DNA of 59,113 bases from an uncultured Eubacteriales bacterium (lineage in GTDB: Bacteria > Bacillota > Clostridia > Lachnospirales > Lachnospiraceae). The stretch spans positions 1-59,113 of the forward strand of contig CASFBK010000018.1 in assembly GCA_949292785.1 (NCBI GenBank), in the 5' to 3' direction. Shown here piece by piece: positions 25,075 through 34,640 of the stretch. Under the pieces are notes generated by a model. It did no database searches and was not told where the DNA came from. It worked only from the letters and a program-made list of their open reading frames with translations. Both the position numbers and the translations under genes were made by a program. Every line of letters starts with the position of its first letter. Position 1 is the first letter of the stretch.

Positions 25075-26490
25075 ATGGAAGTAAATAACAACAACAGTAA
25101 CAATAGTAATACCTCAGATTCTTTATATTCATATAGCTATGTAAACGAAGACAATCAGGAACGGAATCCGAATTATTACGAGAAAATGGAGTCAGAGAAT
25201 CAGTATTACACAAATACTAATACTTACACAGAACCACAACAGGAGGCAAAAGAGAAAAAGGCAAAAAAGGTGAAAATAAAAAAGAAACATGGTTTTGGAG
25301 CTGCATTAGGAAAAACAGCAGCCATTGCATTGGTATTCGGAATGGTATCCGGGTCAGTATTTTATGGAACAGGATATGCCTTGGATTATGCCAACGGCAA
25401 GGTGATTAGCTCCGAAAATCAGGACACCCTTCAAACAAGCAGTTCTAATAGCAGCGGAAAGCTGTCAGCAACTAATGTCAGCACAGCGACTACGGTAAAT
25501 GATGTTTCTGATATTGTGGAAAATGTAATGCCATCCATTGTTTCCATTACGAACATGGGACAGCAGACGGTGAATTTCTTCGGACAAAAGCTGACACAGG
25601 ATACCGAAGGAGCCGGAAGTGGTATTATTATTGGACAAACAGAAGATACTATTTATGTTGCAACCAATAACCATGTTGTGGCAAATGCAAATCAGTTGAC
25701 AGTAACCTTTATTGATGACCAGAGCGTAACCGCAGAGATTAAGGGAACGGATGCCAGCACTGATTTGGCAGTACTTGCAGTAGCAGTCAGCGATATTCCC
25801 AAAGATACCTTGAGCCAGATAAAGGTCGCAACTCTTGGAGATTCTGATAATATCAGGGTCGGGGAATCTGCCATAGCAATCGGAAATGCATTAGGCTATG
25901 GTCAGTCCGTAACAACCGGTGTTATCAGTGCATTGAATCGTGAAGTGACAGTGCAGGATGAGACGACCGGAACTTCTGTTACCAATGATTTGATTCAGAC
26001 CAGTGCAGCCATCAATCCCGGAAATAGCGGTGGTGCATTACTGAATATGAAAGGAGAGGTAATTGGAATTAACTCTGTAAAATATTCTGATGAGGATGTA
26101 GAAGGAATGGGATTTGCAATTCCGATTTCACAGGCAGAGCCAATTATCAATGACCTGATTAACAGAGAAGTGGTGGATGAAGCAGACACAGCATATTTCG
26201 GAATTGCAGGTCAGGATGTTACTTCGGATATCTCAGAAGCTTATGGTATGCCGGAAGGTATTTATGTAACACAGGTAAAGCAGGGAACGGCAGCAGAAGA
26301 AGCAGGTATTCAGAAGGGTGATATTATCACAGAATTTGACGGTAAGAAAGTAAGCTCTATGGAAGGGCTTCGGGATAATCTGCAATATTATGCAGCAGGA
26401 ACTACCGTAGACGTGGTAATTCAGAAAAATCAGAACGGAGAATGGCAGGAACAGACCATATCTGTAACACTGGGCAGAAAAAATGGCTAA
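25075..26490 (+). CDS. htrA: HtrA/DegP-type membrane-anchored serine protease with PDZ domain
   Basis: 471 residues. An Asn/Tyr-rich cytoplasmic N-terminus and a Lys-rich patch (EKKAKKVKIKKK) precede a single transmembrane helix (~residues 82-102). The trypsin-like domain covers ~145-370 with catalytic His200 (TNNHVV), Asp230 (STDLAVLAV) and Ser318 (NPGNSGGALL). A PDZ domain (~375-470) has YVTQVKQGTAAEEAGIQKGDIITEFDGKKV. It degrades or refolds misfolded proteins outside the membrane, and here it sits next to a locus with many exported proteins. AGGAGAG precedes the ATG. Regulation through the direct repeats at 24996-25016 is likely but inferred. Confidence 0.93.
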   Translation: MEVNNNNSNNSNTSDSLYSYSYVNEDNQERNPNYYEKMESENQYYTNTNTYTEPQQEAKEKKAKKVKIKKKHGFGAALGKTAAIALVFGMVSGSVFYGTGYALDYANGKVISSENQDTLQTSSSNSSGKLSATNVSTATTVNDVSDIVENVMPSIVSITNMGQQTVNFFGQKLTQDTEGAGSGIIIGQTEDTIYVATNNHVVANANQLTVTFIDDQSVTAEIKGTDASTDLAVLAVAVSDIPKDTLSQIKVATLGDSDNIRVGESAIAIGNALGYGQSVTTGVISALNREVTVQDETTGTSVTNDLIQTSAAINPGNSGGALLNMKGEVIGINSVKYSDEDVEGMGFAIPISQAEPIINDLINREVVDEADTAYFGIAGQDVTSDISEAYGMPEGIYVTQVKQGTAAEEAGIQKGDIITEFDGKKVSSMEGLRDNLQYYAAGTTVDVVIQKNQNGEWQEQTISVTLGRKNG

Positions 26491-26551
26491 ATTCTTCTTT
26501 TAAAATCTCTCAAAGTGTGGTAGGATAGGAATATATGCAGGAGGGATTTTC

Positions 26552-27475
26552 ATGAGAAAGAAAAAAATTGTGATTGCGCTGGGACATGATGCGTTAGGTA
26601 CCACCTTACCGGAACAGAAAAATGCTACGAAGAAAACGGCAAAAGCGGTAGTGGATTTTATAAAAGATGACTATCAGGTAGTGATTTCACATAGTAATGG
26701 ACCACAGGTTGGAATGATTCATACGGCAATGGCAGAATTTTGCAGAATATATCCGGAATTTACGGCAACGCCAATGTCCGTATGTTCCGCCATGAGTCAG
26801 GGATACATCGGTTATGACCTGCAGAATGCAATTCGTACCGAATTGTTGAACAGAGGAATTTACAAGCCGGTTTCTACCATTCTGACTCAGGTATGTGTAG
26901 ATCCATATGATGAAGCCTTTTATCATCCCACCAAAGTGATTGGTCGTGTTATGGATGAGACCGAAGCGGAAGCAGAGGAGAAGAAAGGTAACCATGTTGT
27001 AAAGACAGAGGAAGGCTATCGTAGAATCGTAGCTGCGCCAAAGCCAATGGACATTGTAGAAATCGATGCAATCAAGGCACTGCTGGATGCAGACCAGATT
27101 GTAATTGCCTGTGGCGGTGGTGGAATCCCAGTGCTTGCTCAGGATAATAATTTAAAAGGTGCCAGCGCTGTTATTGAGAAAGATTCTGCAGCAGGAAAAC
27201 TGGCCGAAATGATAGATGCCGAAATGCTGGTTATTTTGACCGGAGTAGATAAGGTATGCTTGAATTTTGGTACAAAGGAAGAACTGCGGTTGGATGAGAT
27301 GACAGTGGATGAGGCAAAGAAATACATGGCAGAAGGACAATTTGAAGAAGGAACCATGCTTCCGAAAATTGAAACAGCGGTAGAATTTATCGGTAATTCT
27401 GCAGTTAAAAAGGTGTTGATTACCAAGTTGGATGCAGCACCTGCAGAGAGCCATGGAACAATAATCCATAAATAA
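26552..27475 (+). CDS. arcC: Carbamate kinase
   Basis: 307 residues of the amino-acid kinase fold. Typical segments: VISHSNGPQVGMI, AMSQGYIGYDLQNAI, TQVCVDPYDEAFYHPTK, VIACGGGGIPV, VIEKDSAAGKLAEMI, LVILTGVDKVCLNFG and GTMLPKIETAVEFI. The usual N-terminal ALGGNAL is ALGHDAL here, a small deviation. It makes ATP and ammonia/CO2 from carbamoyl phosphate and ADP, normally the last step of arginine or purine-derivative fermentation. No arcA or arcB lies next to it. Length is normal and the RBS is AGGAGGG. A terminator follows directly. Confidence 0.93.
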   Translation: MRKKKIVIALGHDALGTTLPEQKNATKKTAKAVVDFIKDDYQVVISHSNGPQVGMIHTAMAEFCRIYPEFTATPMSVCSAMSQGYIGYDLQNAIRTELLNRGIYKPVSTILTQVCVDPYDEAFYHPTKVIGRVMDETEAEAEEKKGNHVVKTEEGYRRIVAAPKPMDIVEIDAIKALLDADQIVIACGGGGIPVLAQDNNLKGASAVIEKDSAAGKLAEMIDAEMLVILTGVDKVCLNFGTKEELRLDEMTVDEAKKYMAEGQFEEGTMLPKIETAVEFIGNSAVKKVLITKLDAAPAESHGTIIHK

Positions 27476-27480
27476 AAGTA

Positions 27481-27520
27481 AAGAAACCGTAGAAAAATAA
27501 AAGATACGGTTTCTTTTTTT
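27481..27520 (+). terminator. Terminator of arcC
   Basis: AAGAAACCGTA (27481-27491) pairs with TACGGTTTCTT (27505-27515) and runs into a T-tract to 27520. Confidence 0.9.
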
Positions 27521-27529
27521 GAGTTTATT

Positions 27530-27565
27530 TGTTATAATATGGACTGGAATGTTTTGGAGACATTC
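27530..27565 (+). promoter_or_regulatory. pyk promoter with a palindrome at the transcription start
   Basis: An extended -10, TG-T-TATAAT (TATAAT 27533-27538), with a poor -35. Seven nt later the palindrome GAATGTT-N5-GACATTC (27547-27565) begins, followed by TGGAA. The same arrangement is present before tex (43983-44012). A repressor site overlapping +1 is the simplest reading. Confidence 0.6.
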
Positions 27566-27618
27566 TGGAAACGTTGATATTCCTTGAATTTTCGGGCTTT
27601 TGTATGTTAAGTATGATA

Positions 27619-27745
27619 ATGTCAAAAGCGCACATCATAGAGATGATGTGCGATAATTGCACATAATTGCACTCGAAAAACTTGTTTTTCAGATGCAATT
27701 TCGTGCAATGTTGCAATACTGCTTCGTAGTATGCTCTTTTGACAT
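27619..27745 (+). ncRNA. Four-way-junction structured element in the pyk leader
   Basis: Nested pairing gives a compact fold. P1: ATGTCAAAAG (27619-27628) with CTTTTGACAT (27736-27745). P2: CGCACATCAT (27629-27638) with ATGATGTGCG (27643-27652). P3: ATTGCAC, ATTGCA and GAAAAAC with GTTTTTC, TGCAAT and GTGCAAT (27656-27709), separated by 3-by-3 internal loops. P4: GCA-TACT with AGTA-TGC (27713-27734). It lies within the ~300-nt untranslated leader. ATGATA flanks both sides (27613-27618; 27744-27749), so a MITE-like insertion is an alternative to a cis-regulatory RNA. Confidence 0.55.
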
Positions 27746-27841
27746 GATAGACATAAGTTCTGGAATTCATACACATTTCCAATCAGATATCAAATTTTGA
27801 TAGATAGATTGCAATTATGCAAAGCAAAGAGAGGTAGAAAA

Positions 27842-29275
27842 ATGAAAAAAGAAAATCTGAGAAAAACAAAAATTGTCTGCACGATGGGACCTTCTACGGA
27901 AAAGGGCGATGTATTAAAGCAGTTAATGCTCGCTGGTATGAATGTTGCAAGATTCAACTTTTCCCATGGTGACCATGACGAACAGATGGGACGTCTGGTA
28001 GAATTAAGAAGACTCCGTAAAGAATTAGGACTTCCGGTAGCTGCATTATTAGATACCAAGGGACCGGAAATTCGTTTGCGTGAGTTTGAAAATGAAAAGG
28101 TAGACTTAGTAGCAGGACAGACTTTCACCCTGACTGCGGAAGAGATTATGGGTGATGAAACAAGAGTATCCATCAGCTACAAAGAATTGGTAAATGACGT
28201 AAAAGTAGGCGATACCATCTTAATCGACGATGGATTAATCGAGTTAAAAGTGCAGTCCTTAACAAAGACAGATATTGTATGCGTTGTTGTAAATGGTGGA
28301 AAAGTTTCTAATAAAAAAGGTGTTAACGTACCAAATGTAGACCTTACCATGCCGTTTATCAGTGAAAAAGACCACTCTGATATTGTATTTGCAGTAGAGC
28401 AGGATTATGATTTTATTGCAGCATCTTTTGTTCGTACCGCAGATGATGTACTTCAGATTCGTAAGATTTTAAAAGAAAATGGCAATAGCACCATCAAAAT
28501 CATCTCTAAGATTGAAAATATGCAGGGTGTAAAGAATATTGATGAAATCATTGAAGTATCTGATGGAATCATGGTAGCTCGAGGAGACATGGGTGTAGAA
28601 ATTCCGTTAGAAGATGTACCTTCTATGCAGAAAATGATTATTAAGAAAGCAACAAAGGCAGGAAAACAGGTTATTACTGCAACTCAGATGCTGGATTCCA
28701 TGATTAAGAACCCAAGACCTACCAGAGCAGAAGCAACCGACGTTGCAAATGCAATTTATGATGGAACCAGTGCAATCATGCTTTCCGGAGAAACAGCTGC
28801 TGGTGATTATCCGGTAGAAGCTGTTAAGACAATGGTTCGTATTGCTGTTCGTACAGAGCAGGATATTAATTTCAGAGCAAGATTTAAGCAGAGAGAAAGT
28901 TTGGACAATCCGGATATCACAAATGCAATTTCTCATGCAACCTGTACAACTGCACACGATTTAAATGCAGCTGCAATTATTACGGTATCTAAGTCCGGTA
29001 GAACCGTACAGGATGTTTCCAAATATCGTCCGGACTGCCCAATCATCGGAGGAAGTACTTCTGAAAAGGTTTGCCGTCAGTTGAACCTTGCATGGGGTGT
29101 TGTTCCTGTATTAGTAGATGAAAAGGATGACATTGACGAATTATTCGATCATGCAGTAGAAACAGCAGAAAAGGCTGGAGTAATTGAAAAAGGCGATATT
29201 GCAGTTTTAACCGCTGGTGTTCCACTTGGTGTATCCGGAACAACGAATATGATTAAAGTGCGTGTGGCAGATTAA
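27842..29275 (+). CDS. pyk: Pyruvate kinase
   Basis: 477 residues from the ATG at 27842 with AGAGAGG upstream. The open frame extends back to a TTG at 27797, which lacks support. Typical segments: KTKIVCTMGPST, MNVARFNFSHGDH, LLDTKGPEIR, the B-domain, DFIAASFVRTADDV, KIISKIENMQG, DGIMVARGDMGVEIP and ATQMLDSMIKNPRPTRAEATDVANAI. The length corresponds to the ~475-residue form without the extra C-terminal PEP-utilizer domain of Bacillus enzymes. It converts PEP and ADP to pyruvate and ATP, the last step of glycolysis. The long structured leader and the palindrome at +1 suggest special control. Confidence 0.96.
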   Translation: MKKENLRKTKIVCTMGPSTEKGDVLKQLMLAGMNVARFNFSHGDHDEQMGRLVELRRLRKELGLPVAALLDTKGPEIRLREFENEKVDLVAGQTFTLTAEEIMGDETRVSISYKELVNDVKVGDTILIDDGLIELKVQSLTKTDIVCVVVNGGKVSNKKGVNVPNVDLTMPFISEKDHSDIVFAVEQDYDFIAASFVRTADDVLQIRKILKENGNSTIKIISKIENMQGVKNIDEIIEVSDGIMVARGDMGVEIPLEDVPSMQKMIIKKATKAGKQVITATQMLDSMIKNPRPTRAEATDVANAIYDGTSAIMLSGETAAGDYPVEAVKTMVRIAVRTEQDINFRARFKQRESLDNPDITNAISHATCTTAHDLNAAAIITVSKSGRTVQDVSKYRPDCPIIGGSTSEKVCRQLNLAWGVVPVLVDEKDDIDELFDHAVETAEKAGVIEKGDIAVLTAGVPLGVSGTTNMIKVRVAD

Positions 29276-29313
29276 TCATATCTTGGAAAGAATAGAAGCA
29301 AAGGAGTAATCAG

Positions 29314-30696
29314 TTGCAACTAGTCAATGATGTGAAAAAATGTAAGTGGCTGGAAAGAACATGCTATTGCGTGTTCTTTCTGGCGGCATTTTTTTTATGT
29401 AGGATAATAAAATACAGCGATGGCGATGATGCCTATTTTTATGAGATGGCGCATAGTATGGGATTCTTTGAGTACCTGAAGATGCGCTATATTACGTGGG
29501 AAGGTCGAATGACCTCAGAGGCAATGACTTATATTTCCATGTATTTAGGAAAGAGTTTCTGGAATGTGGCAAATGCCGGAATGCTTACGCTGTTAGTGGG
29601 TGGATTGATAAAAGTCATCAAGAAGATAAGCGTACAAATGGAACCGCAAAAAGAAGCGGCATTGACTTTTTTTATGTGTACAGGAATTCTTATGATGGGC
29701 GTTCCGGTCATTGGGTATGCAGGATTTTGGATTACCGGTTCTACCTTTTATCTGTGGTCAGTAGTAGCAGGAATCTGGGCTGCGATTCCAATTACAGAAT
29801 TGGCATTTTCACCACAGGAAGTTAGCTGGAAAAGCTATCTGTATGCCATTCCATGCGGATTTATTGCATCCATGGGGCTAGAACAGATAGCGGCGGTTGT
29901 TATTACCTTTGGTGCACTTGCGATAATCTATCATTTTTATAAAGAGAAAAAGATACACATACTGACCGCTATTGAAATAGTAATTATGATTGCGGGTCTG
30001 GTACTGCTGTTTATTTCGCCGGGAACCAGTGCGCGGGGTGGACAGGAATTGGAGTGGATGCCGGAATTTGATACCATGAGCGTACCACATCATATATTTA
30101 TTACCCTTCAGTGGATTTTAAGCAGTTTTGCCAACTATCATAAGGTGCTGGTAAGTGCAGTATTGCTGCTGGCAATGATATTTTATCTATCCTATAACCA
30201 GAAAAAGCAAAAGAACAAGATGGTCGTTACAGTTTTGACGGCAGCCGGAGTTATTAGTGTATGGATAAGCTTATTTGGAAGCAGTCTGTTTTCAGAACTT
30301 GGTATGGGCGTTCCGGAAGGAATGGAGCCGGTAATAAAGACAGCAACACTTTCGTCTTTGAGTGGTTCAGAGTTATTTGCATGTATCTGGCAGGTGATAT
30401 TGCTGGTGCTGATGGGAGTTCTGTTATGGAAGACCGGAGAAACGCTTTTGGAAAAATCAGTGATGCTATTGATACTGTTGGCGTCCATTGCCAGTGCAGC
30501 GGTGATGTATTTTTCACCGACCATGTATGTTTCAGGACCGAGAGTTATGTTTGTAACAGCGGTATTATTGTGGATTTTGACAGGGATATTGTTTGATAAA
30601 ATAAGAAGCGATAAGGTACAGGCGTTGATAACAGGATATGTAGCAGTGGCAGGTATCGTAAATGTTGTGGTGTACGCCATTGATTTCATAAGATAA
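29314..30696 (+). CDS. Polytopic membrane protein, DUF6056/GT-C-like
   Basis: 460 residues from a TTG with AAGGAG 7-8 nt upstream. About eleven hydrophobic helices are visible. After the first helix comes an exported loop with SDGDDAYFYEMAHSMGFFEYLKMRYITWEGRMTSE, which has the acidic pair and Arg pattern of GT-C type transferases that use polyprenyl-phosphate sugars. The remainder resembles DUF6056 proteins found with GtrA/GtrB in Firmicutes. I assign the family by appearance only. It could be the third component (transferase) for the GtrB-made lipid sugar at 18970. It is followed after 12 nt by a lipoprotein amidase. Confidence 0.6.
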   Translation: MQLVNDVKKCKWLERTCYCVFFLAAFFLCRIIKYSDGDDAYFYEMAHSMGFFEYLKMRYITWEGRMTSEAMTYISMYLGKSFWNVANAGMLTLLVGGLIKVIKKISVQMEPQKEAALTFFMCTGILMMGVPVIGYAGFWITGSTFYLWSVVAGIWAAIPITELAFSPQEVSWKSYLYAIPCGFIASMGLEQIAAVVITFGALAIIYHFYKEKKIHILTAIEIVIMIAGLVLLFISPGTSARGGQELEWMPEFDTMSVPHHIFITLQWILSSFANYHKVLVSAVLLLAMIFYLSYNQKKQKNKMVVTVLTAAGVISVWISLFGSSLFSELGMGVPEGMEPVIKTATLSSLSGSELFACIWQVILLVLMGVLLWKTGETLLEKSVMLLILLASIASAAVMYFSPTMYVSGPRVMFVTAVLLWILTGILFDKIRSDKVQALITGYVAVAGIVNVVVYAIDFIR

Positions 30697-30708
30697 AGGG
30701 GAATGAAG

Positions 30709-31791
30709 ATGAGAAAAAGAATTCTAGTGGCAGTATTGCTGGTTACGGCGCTGCTGGCAGGCGGCTGTGGAAAGGAAAAAGAAGTTTTTAAGGAGCAGGT
30801 GACTCAGGAAGAACAGACAGATTCCAAAGAGCAGGAAAGCCCAAAAGAGCAGGAAAGCTCTGCGGAACAGGAAGAGGGGGTTAATACACTTCCTCAAAAG
30901 ACAGATAATCAGGAAAATGTGGAACCATTGCCTGCACTGAATCCGGATACCGTTGTATATACAGAAGACGTGGTCTTGACTACAGACCGGGTAAATGTCC
31001 GTAAATATCCTTCCGAGGATAGCGAGATATTTGAAACGGTGGCACGAAGAACTAAGTTTTTGCGGACTGCAGATGACGGAACCTGGAGTGCCGTGCAGAT
31101 AGAAAATGAAGAATATTACATTGCCTCAAGATACTTGAAACTGGAATCTGAAATGCTGACCGGAGGTCATCTCATTGTAATTGATGCAGGTCATCAGTTA
31201 AAGGGAAACAGTGAACAGGAACCGATAGGACCGGGAGCAACGGAAACGAAGGCGAAGGTAACGGGCGGAACCACAGGAATCACCACTGGATTAAAGGAAT
31301 ATGAATTGAATCTTCAGGTCTCACTGAAACTACAGGCAGAGCTAGAAGCAAGAGGCTACGAGGTTATCATGGTGCGCACCACCAATGACGTGAATATGAG
31401 CAACAGTGAGCGTGCAGCGGTGGCAAATAATGCAGGAGCAGATGCTTTTATCCGAATCCATGCCAATGGTTCGGAAAACAGCAGTGAAAATGGAATCTTG
31501 ACGATTTGTCCAACTGCATCGAATCCATATATGGGAAATCTTTATGAACAGAGCCGTTCCTTGTCCGACTGTGTCTTAGATGGTGCAGTAAACGCCACAG
31601 GAGCAAATAAAAAATACGTCTGGGAAACAGATACCATGAGTGGTATTAACTGGTGTACTGTGCCGGTAACCATTGTTGAGATGGGATTTATGACCAATCC
31701 TACCGAGGATCAGAATATGGCGACAGATAGTTATCAGCAGAAGCTGGCGCAGGGAATTGCGGATGGAATCGATGCGTATTTTGCCAACTAG
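30709..31791 (+). CDS. Lipoprotein N-acetylmuramoyl-L-alanine amidase with SH3 domain
   Basis: 360 residues from the ATG at 30709, which has AAGGGGA 6 nt upstream. The in-frame ATG at 30703 is too close to it. A lipobox LAGG-Cys20 marks a lipoprotein. A Glu/Gln-rich linker (~25-80) is followed by a bacterial SH3 domain ([19 protein letters not shown]...) and an Amidase_3 domain (~150-360) with [22 protein letters not shown] and [10 protein letters not shown]. It cleaves stem peptides from glycan strands outside the membrane. It is the second amidase in the window, unlike the first in being membrane-anchored. A terminator follows. Confidence 0.9.
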   Translation: MRKRILVAVLLVTALLAGGCGKEKEVFKEQVTQEEQTDSKEQESPKEQESSAEQEEGVNTLPQKTDNQENVEPLPALNPDTVVYTEDVVLTTDRVNVRKYPSEDSEIFETVARRTKFLRTADDGTWSAVQIENEEYYIASRYLKLESEMLTGGHLIVIDAGHQLKGNSEQEPIGPGATETKAKVTGGTTGITTGLKEYELNLQVSLKLQAELEARGYEVIMVRTTNDVNMSNSERAAVANNAGADAFIRIHANGSENSSENGILTICPTASNPYMGNLYEQSRSLSDCVLDGAVNATGANKKYVWETDTMSGINWCTVPVTIVEMGFMTNPTEDQNMATDSYQQKLAQGIADGIDAYFAN

Positions 31792-31812
31792 AATATAGAT
31801 AGCTAAAATGGC

Positions 31813-31847
31813 ATGGCAGTCTTTTGATAGAAGGACTGCCATTTTTC
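31813..31847 (+). terminator. Terminator of the amidase operon
   Basis: ATGGCAGTC (31813-31821) pairs with GACTGCCAT (31834-31842), then TTTTT. Just after it, CTCTATAGGAAAT...ATTTCTATAGAG (31850-31904) forms another inverted pair. Confidence 0.85.
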
Positions 31848-31945
31848 ACTCTATAGGAAATACCGTGTTGTGTTAAAACGTAAAATTGTGATTTCTATAG
31901 AGCAAAAAACGCTTCACAAAGGATGCGTAATTAGGAGAGGAAGCT

Positions 31946-32638
31946 ATGAGAACATATGACAATACATGGATAAGGGAACAATTAGAACAGTTAAAAGAAC
32001 CGGAATATCAGGCGTTTACCGCAAGGCTTTTGCCGGGAGTAGAGCCGATTCTTGGAGTAAGATTACCGGAACTTAGAAAAATAGCAAAGAAACTGGCAAA
32101 GGATAGCTGGCAGGAATATTTAGTCCAAGCAAGCAATGACAGCATGGAGGAAATTATGCTGCAGGGAATGACTCTCGGGTATGCCCGTGGAACCTTGCAG
32201 GAGAAGGAATGCTATTTGAGAAAATTTATCTCCAAAATTGATAACTGGTCCGTCTGCGATAGCTGTTGTGCCACCATAAAACTGGCAAAAGAACAGCCCC
32301 AAGAGATGTGGGAATTTTTGCAGGAATATCTTCATTCCGAAAAAGAATTTGAAATTCGTTTTGGTCTGGTACAATTACTGAATTATTATGTAAACAAAGA
32401 ATATCTTGCCCGCGTTTTAAAAGAAATAGATAGTATTTCCAACAAGGCTTATTATGTCCAGATGGCGCAGGCTTGGGCAGTGTCTATCTGCTACCGGGAA
32501 TTTCCAGAGGAAACAGAGCCTTTTTTGAAACAGAATCATCTGGATGATTTTACATATAATAAAGCATTGCAGAAGATAACAGAATCCCTAAAGATAAGCA
32601 AAGCCAAAAAGGAATATATTAGAAGCTTAAAGCGATAA
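31946..32638 (+). CDS. AlkD-like DNA alkylation repair protein
   Basis: 230 residues, all helical, with the HEAT-like repeats of the AlkC/AlkD family (PF08713 type): LLPGVEPILGVRLPELRKIAKKLAK, MEEIMLQGMTLGYA, FISKIDNWSVCDSCCATIK, FEIRFGLVQLLNYYV, SNKAYYVQMAQAWAVSICYREFPEET and TYNKALQKITES. Members are DNA glycosylases that remove alkylated purines, though some short homologs have no proven activity. It has its own RBS (AGGAGAGGAAG) and sits alone between two terminator/promoter regions. Confidence 0.8.
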   Translation: MRTYDNTWIREQLEQLKEPEYQAFTARLLPGVEPILGVRLPELRKIAKKLAKDSWQEYLVQASNDSMEEIMLQGMTLGYARGTLQEKECYLRKFISKIDNWSVCDSCCATIKLAKEQPQEMWEFLQEYLHSEKEFEIRFGLVQLLNYYVNKEYLARVLKEIDSISNKAYYVQMAQAWAVSICYREFPEETEPFLKQNHLDDFTYNKALQKITESLKISKAKKEYIRSLKR

Positions 32639-32642
32639 TCCA

Positions 32643-32671
32643 TTGACTACGATTCCATAAAACTTTATAAT
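32643..32671 (+). promoter_or_regulatory. prfB promoter
   Basis: TTGACT (32643-32648), a 17-bp spacer, and TATAAT (32666-32671), close to the consensus. Confidence 0.8.
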
Positions 32672-32716
32672 AAAACTAATATCGGGGATTATAACCCGTC
32701 AGAAAGAGGTGACATA

Positions 32717-33845
32717 ATGGTTGAATTAGACCAGTTCAAAACAACATTGAACACATACAAAGAACCGTTAGCAGAAGTGAGGGATTCACTTTGACCTGGC
32801 GAACAAAGAACAGAGAATCCAGGAATTAGAGCGGGAGATGGAAGCTCCTGACTTTTGGGATGACACAGAGGTGTCCCAGGAGAAAATGAAGGAATTAAAG
32901 AGCTTAAAGGATGATGTGGAGACATATGCACATCTGACAGAGCAGTACGAAGATATTGAGACATTGCTGGAAATGGGCTATGAGGAAAATGATGCGTCTC
33001 TGATTCCGGAGATAGAAGAAGCCTTAGCGGAATTTCAGCAGACCTATGAAAATATCAGAATCAAGACGTTATTATCCGGTGAGTACGATATGGAGAATGC
33101 CATTGTATCGCTCCATGCAGGAGCAGGCGGTACGGAATCCTGTGACTGGAACGCTATGTTATATCGAATGTATAAGCGTTGGGCAGAGGATAAAGGATTT
33201 TCCGTAGAGGTGCTGGACTCTCTTGATGGAGACGAAGCCGGAATCAAGTCGATTACCTTTGAAGTACGTGGCGAAAATGCGTATGGATATTTGAAGTCAG
33301 AAAAGGGAGTGCATCGTCTGGTGCGTATTTCTCCGTTTAATGCAGCCGGAAAGCGTCAGACTTCCTTTGCTTCCTGTGATGTGATGCCGGATATCGAAAA
33401 GGATTTGGATATTGAGATTAAGGATGATGAATTAAGAATCGATACTTATCGTTCCAGCGGAGCAGGTGGACAGCATATTAACAAGACATCTTCTGCAATC
33501 CGTATTACCCATCTTCCTACCGGAATTGTGGTGCAGTGCCAGAATGAGCGTTCCCAGCACATGAATAAGGATAAGGCAATGCAGATGTTAAAGGCAAAGC
33601 TCTATCTGTTAAAGCAGGAAGAAAACGAGAAAAAGGCAGCAGATATTCGTGGTGAAGTAACGGAAATCGGCTGGGGCAATCAGATTCGTTCTTATGTCAT
33701 GCAGCCATATACTATGGTAAAGGATCATAGAACCAATGCAGAGACGGGAAATGTGGACAGTGTTATGGATGGAGCCATTGACCTGTTTATCAATGCATAC
33801 TTGAAGTGGAAGAGCTTAGGTTGTCCGGAGAAGATGGGAGAATAG
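32717..33845 (+). CDS. prfB: Peptide chain release factor 2, with programmed +1 frameshift
   Basis: 375 residues made from two frames. Codons 1-25 run 32717-32791 and end in CTT, followed by an in-frame TGA (32792-32794). Skipping the T at 32792 continues as GAC CTG GCG to the TAG at 33845. This is the classic RF2 autoregulatory slip site CTT-TGA-C, with AGGG upstream acting as an internal Shine-Dalgarno. The mature protein has the SPF tripeptide (VRISPFNAAGKRQTSFAS) that reads UGA/UAA, and the GGQ motif (SSGAGGQHINKTSSAIRITH). Low RF2 favours slippage, so synthesis is self-regulated. An annotation starting at 32838 would lose the N-terminus. The following gene starts 1 nt after the stop. Confidence 0.97.
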
Positions 33846-33846
33846 G

Positions 33847-34605
33847 ATGAAGGGCTTTATTACATTTGGAATTATCCTTCTATGTATTGTATTAGTGTTG
33901 GCAGGAATCGTAATATACGTTAAGAATAAAGTGCGTAAGTTTTCCCGACAGATGTTTGGAACCGACTCCCTGACGGAAGGATGGAAGCGGCAGGAAGAAG
34001 AACTGTCCATGACGCCGGCTTCTGTATCCGGGATGACCAGAATTCTGGAACCACAGATACAAAGGGACTTTCCGGAATTCAACTGGGTACAGTTTAAAAA
34101 TAAGGCAGAGGAAGCCTTGAGGCTGTCTTTGCTTGCCATATCAATGCACAGCATGGAACAGATGTCAGATATGTCGGATGCCTTAAAGGAACAGGTGCAG
34201 GGAAGAATTTTAGAAAATGAAGCTTCGGGAGCCCGGGAGGTGTATGACCGGATTCGGATTCATCAGACCGAGATTGCAAAATATGAAAAGAAAAACGGCA
34301 GATGTATCATTACCTTACAAAGCGCGGTGGAGCATATTCACTATAAGGAAAAGGAAGGAAGGCTTCTATCCGGCAGAAAAGAACTGTTGGAGCAGACAAA
34401 ATACAATACAGAATTGATGTATATTCAGGATGAAAACAGGGCGAATGAGAATCACGGGGTAGGACTTACCTGCCCGAACTGCGGGGCGCCCATTAAGACA
34501 TTGGGCGTCAAACGCTGTGAGTATTGTGGCAGTGAAGTAGTACCAATTAATATGCAGGTATGGTCCCTGCAGCATTTCTATGAGGTTACATACCAAAAGG
34601 TGTAA
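33847..34605 (+). CDS. Membrane-anchored zinc-ribbon protein
   Basis: 252 residues. One N-terminal membrane helix (ITFGIILLCIVLVLAGIVIYV) is followed by a basic stretch, a Tim44/NTF2-like-looking cytoplasmic domain (~40-190: LEPQIQRDFPEFNWVQFKNKAEEALRLSLLAI...) and a zinc ribbon near 209-230 (CPNCGAPIKTLGVKRCEYCGSE). It begins directly after prfB and opens a cluster with SPFH, TFIIB-ribbon and TPM proteins. The Tim44-like reading is a guess from composition and length. It may be a docking or scaffolding protein for that membrane complex. Confidence 0.7.
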   Translation: MKGFITFGIILLCIVLVLAGIVIYVKNKVRKFSRQMFGTDSLTEGWKRQEEELSMTPASVSGMTRILEPQIQRDFPEFNWVQFKNKAEEALRLSLLAISMHSMEQMSDMSDALKEQVQGRILENEASGAREVYDRIRIHQTEIAKYEKKNGRCIITLQSAVEHIHYKEKEGRLLSGRKELLEQTKYNTELMYIQDENRANENHGVGLTCPNCGAPIKTLGVKRCEYCGSEVVPINMQVWSLQHFYEVTYQKV

Positions 34606-34640
34606 TGTAGTAATAAAACAAAAGAATCAGGAGGTTAGTT

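Noticed and set aside
32838-33845. Start of prfB at the ATG at 32838
   Set aside because: The frame continues upstream to the frameshift site and RF2 needs the N-terminal part.
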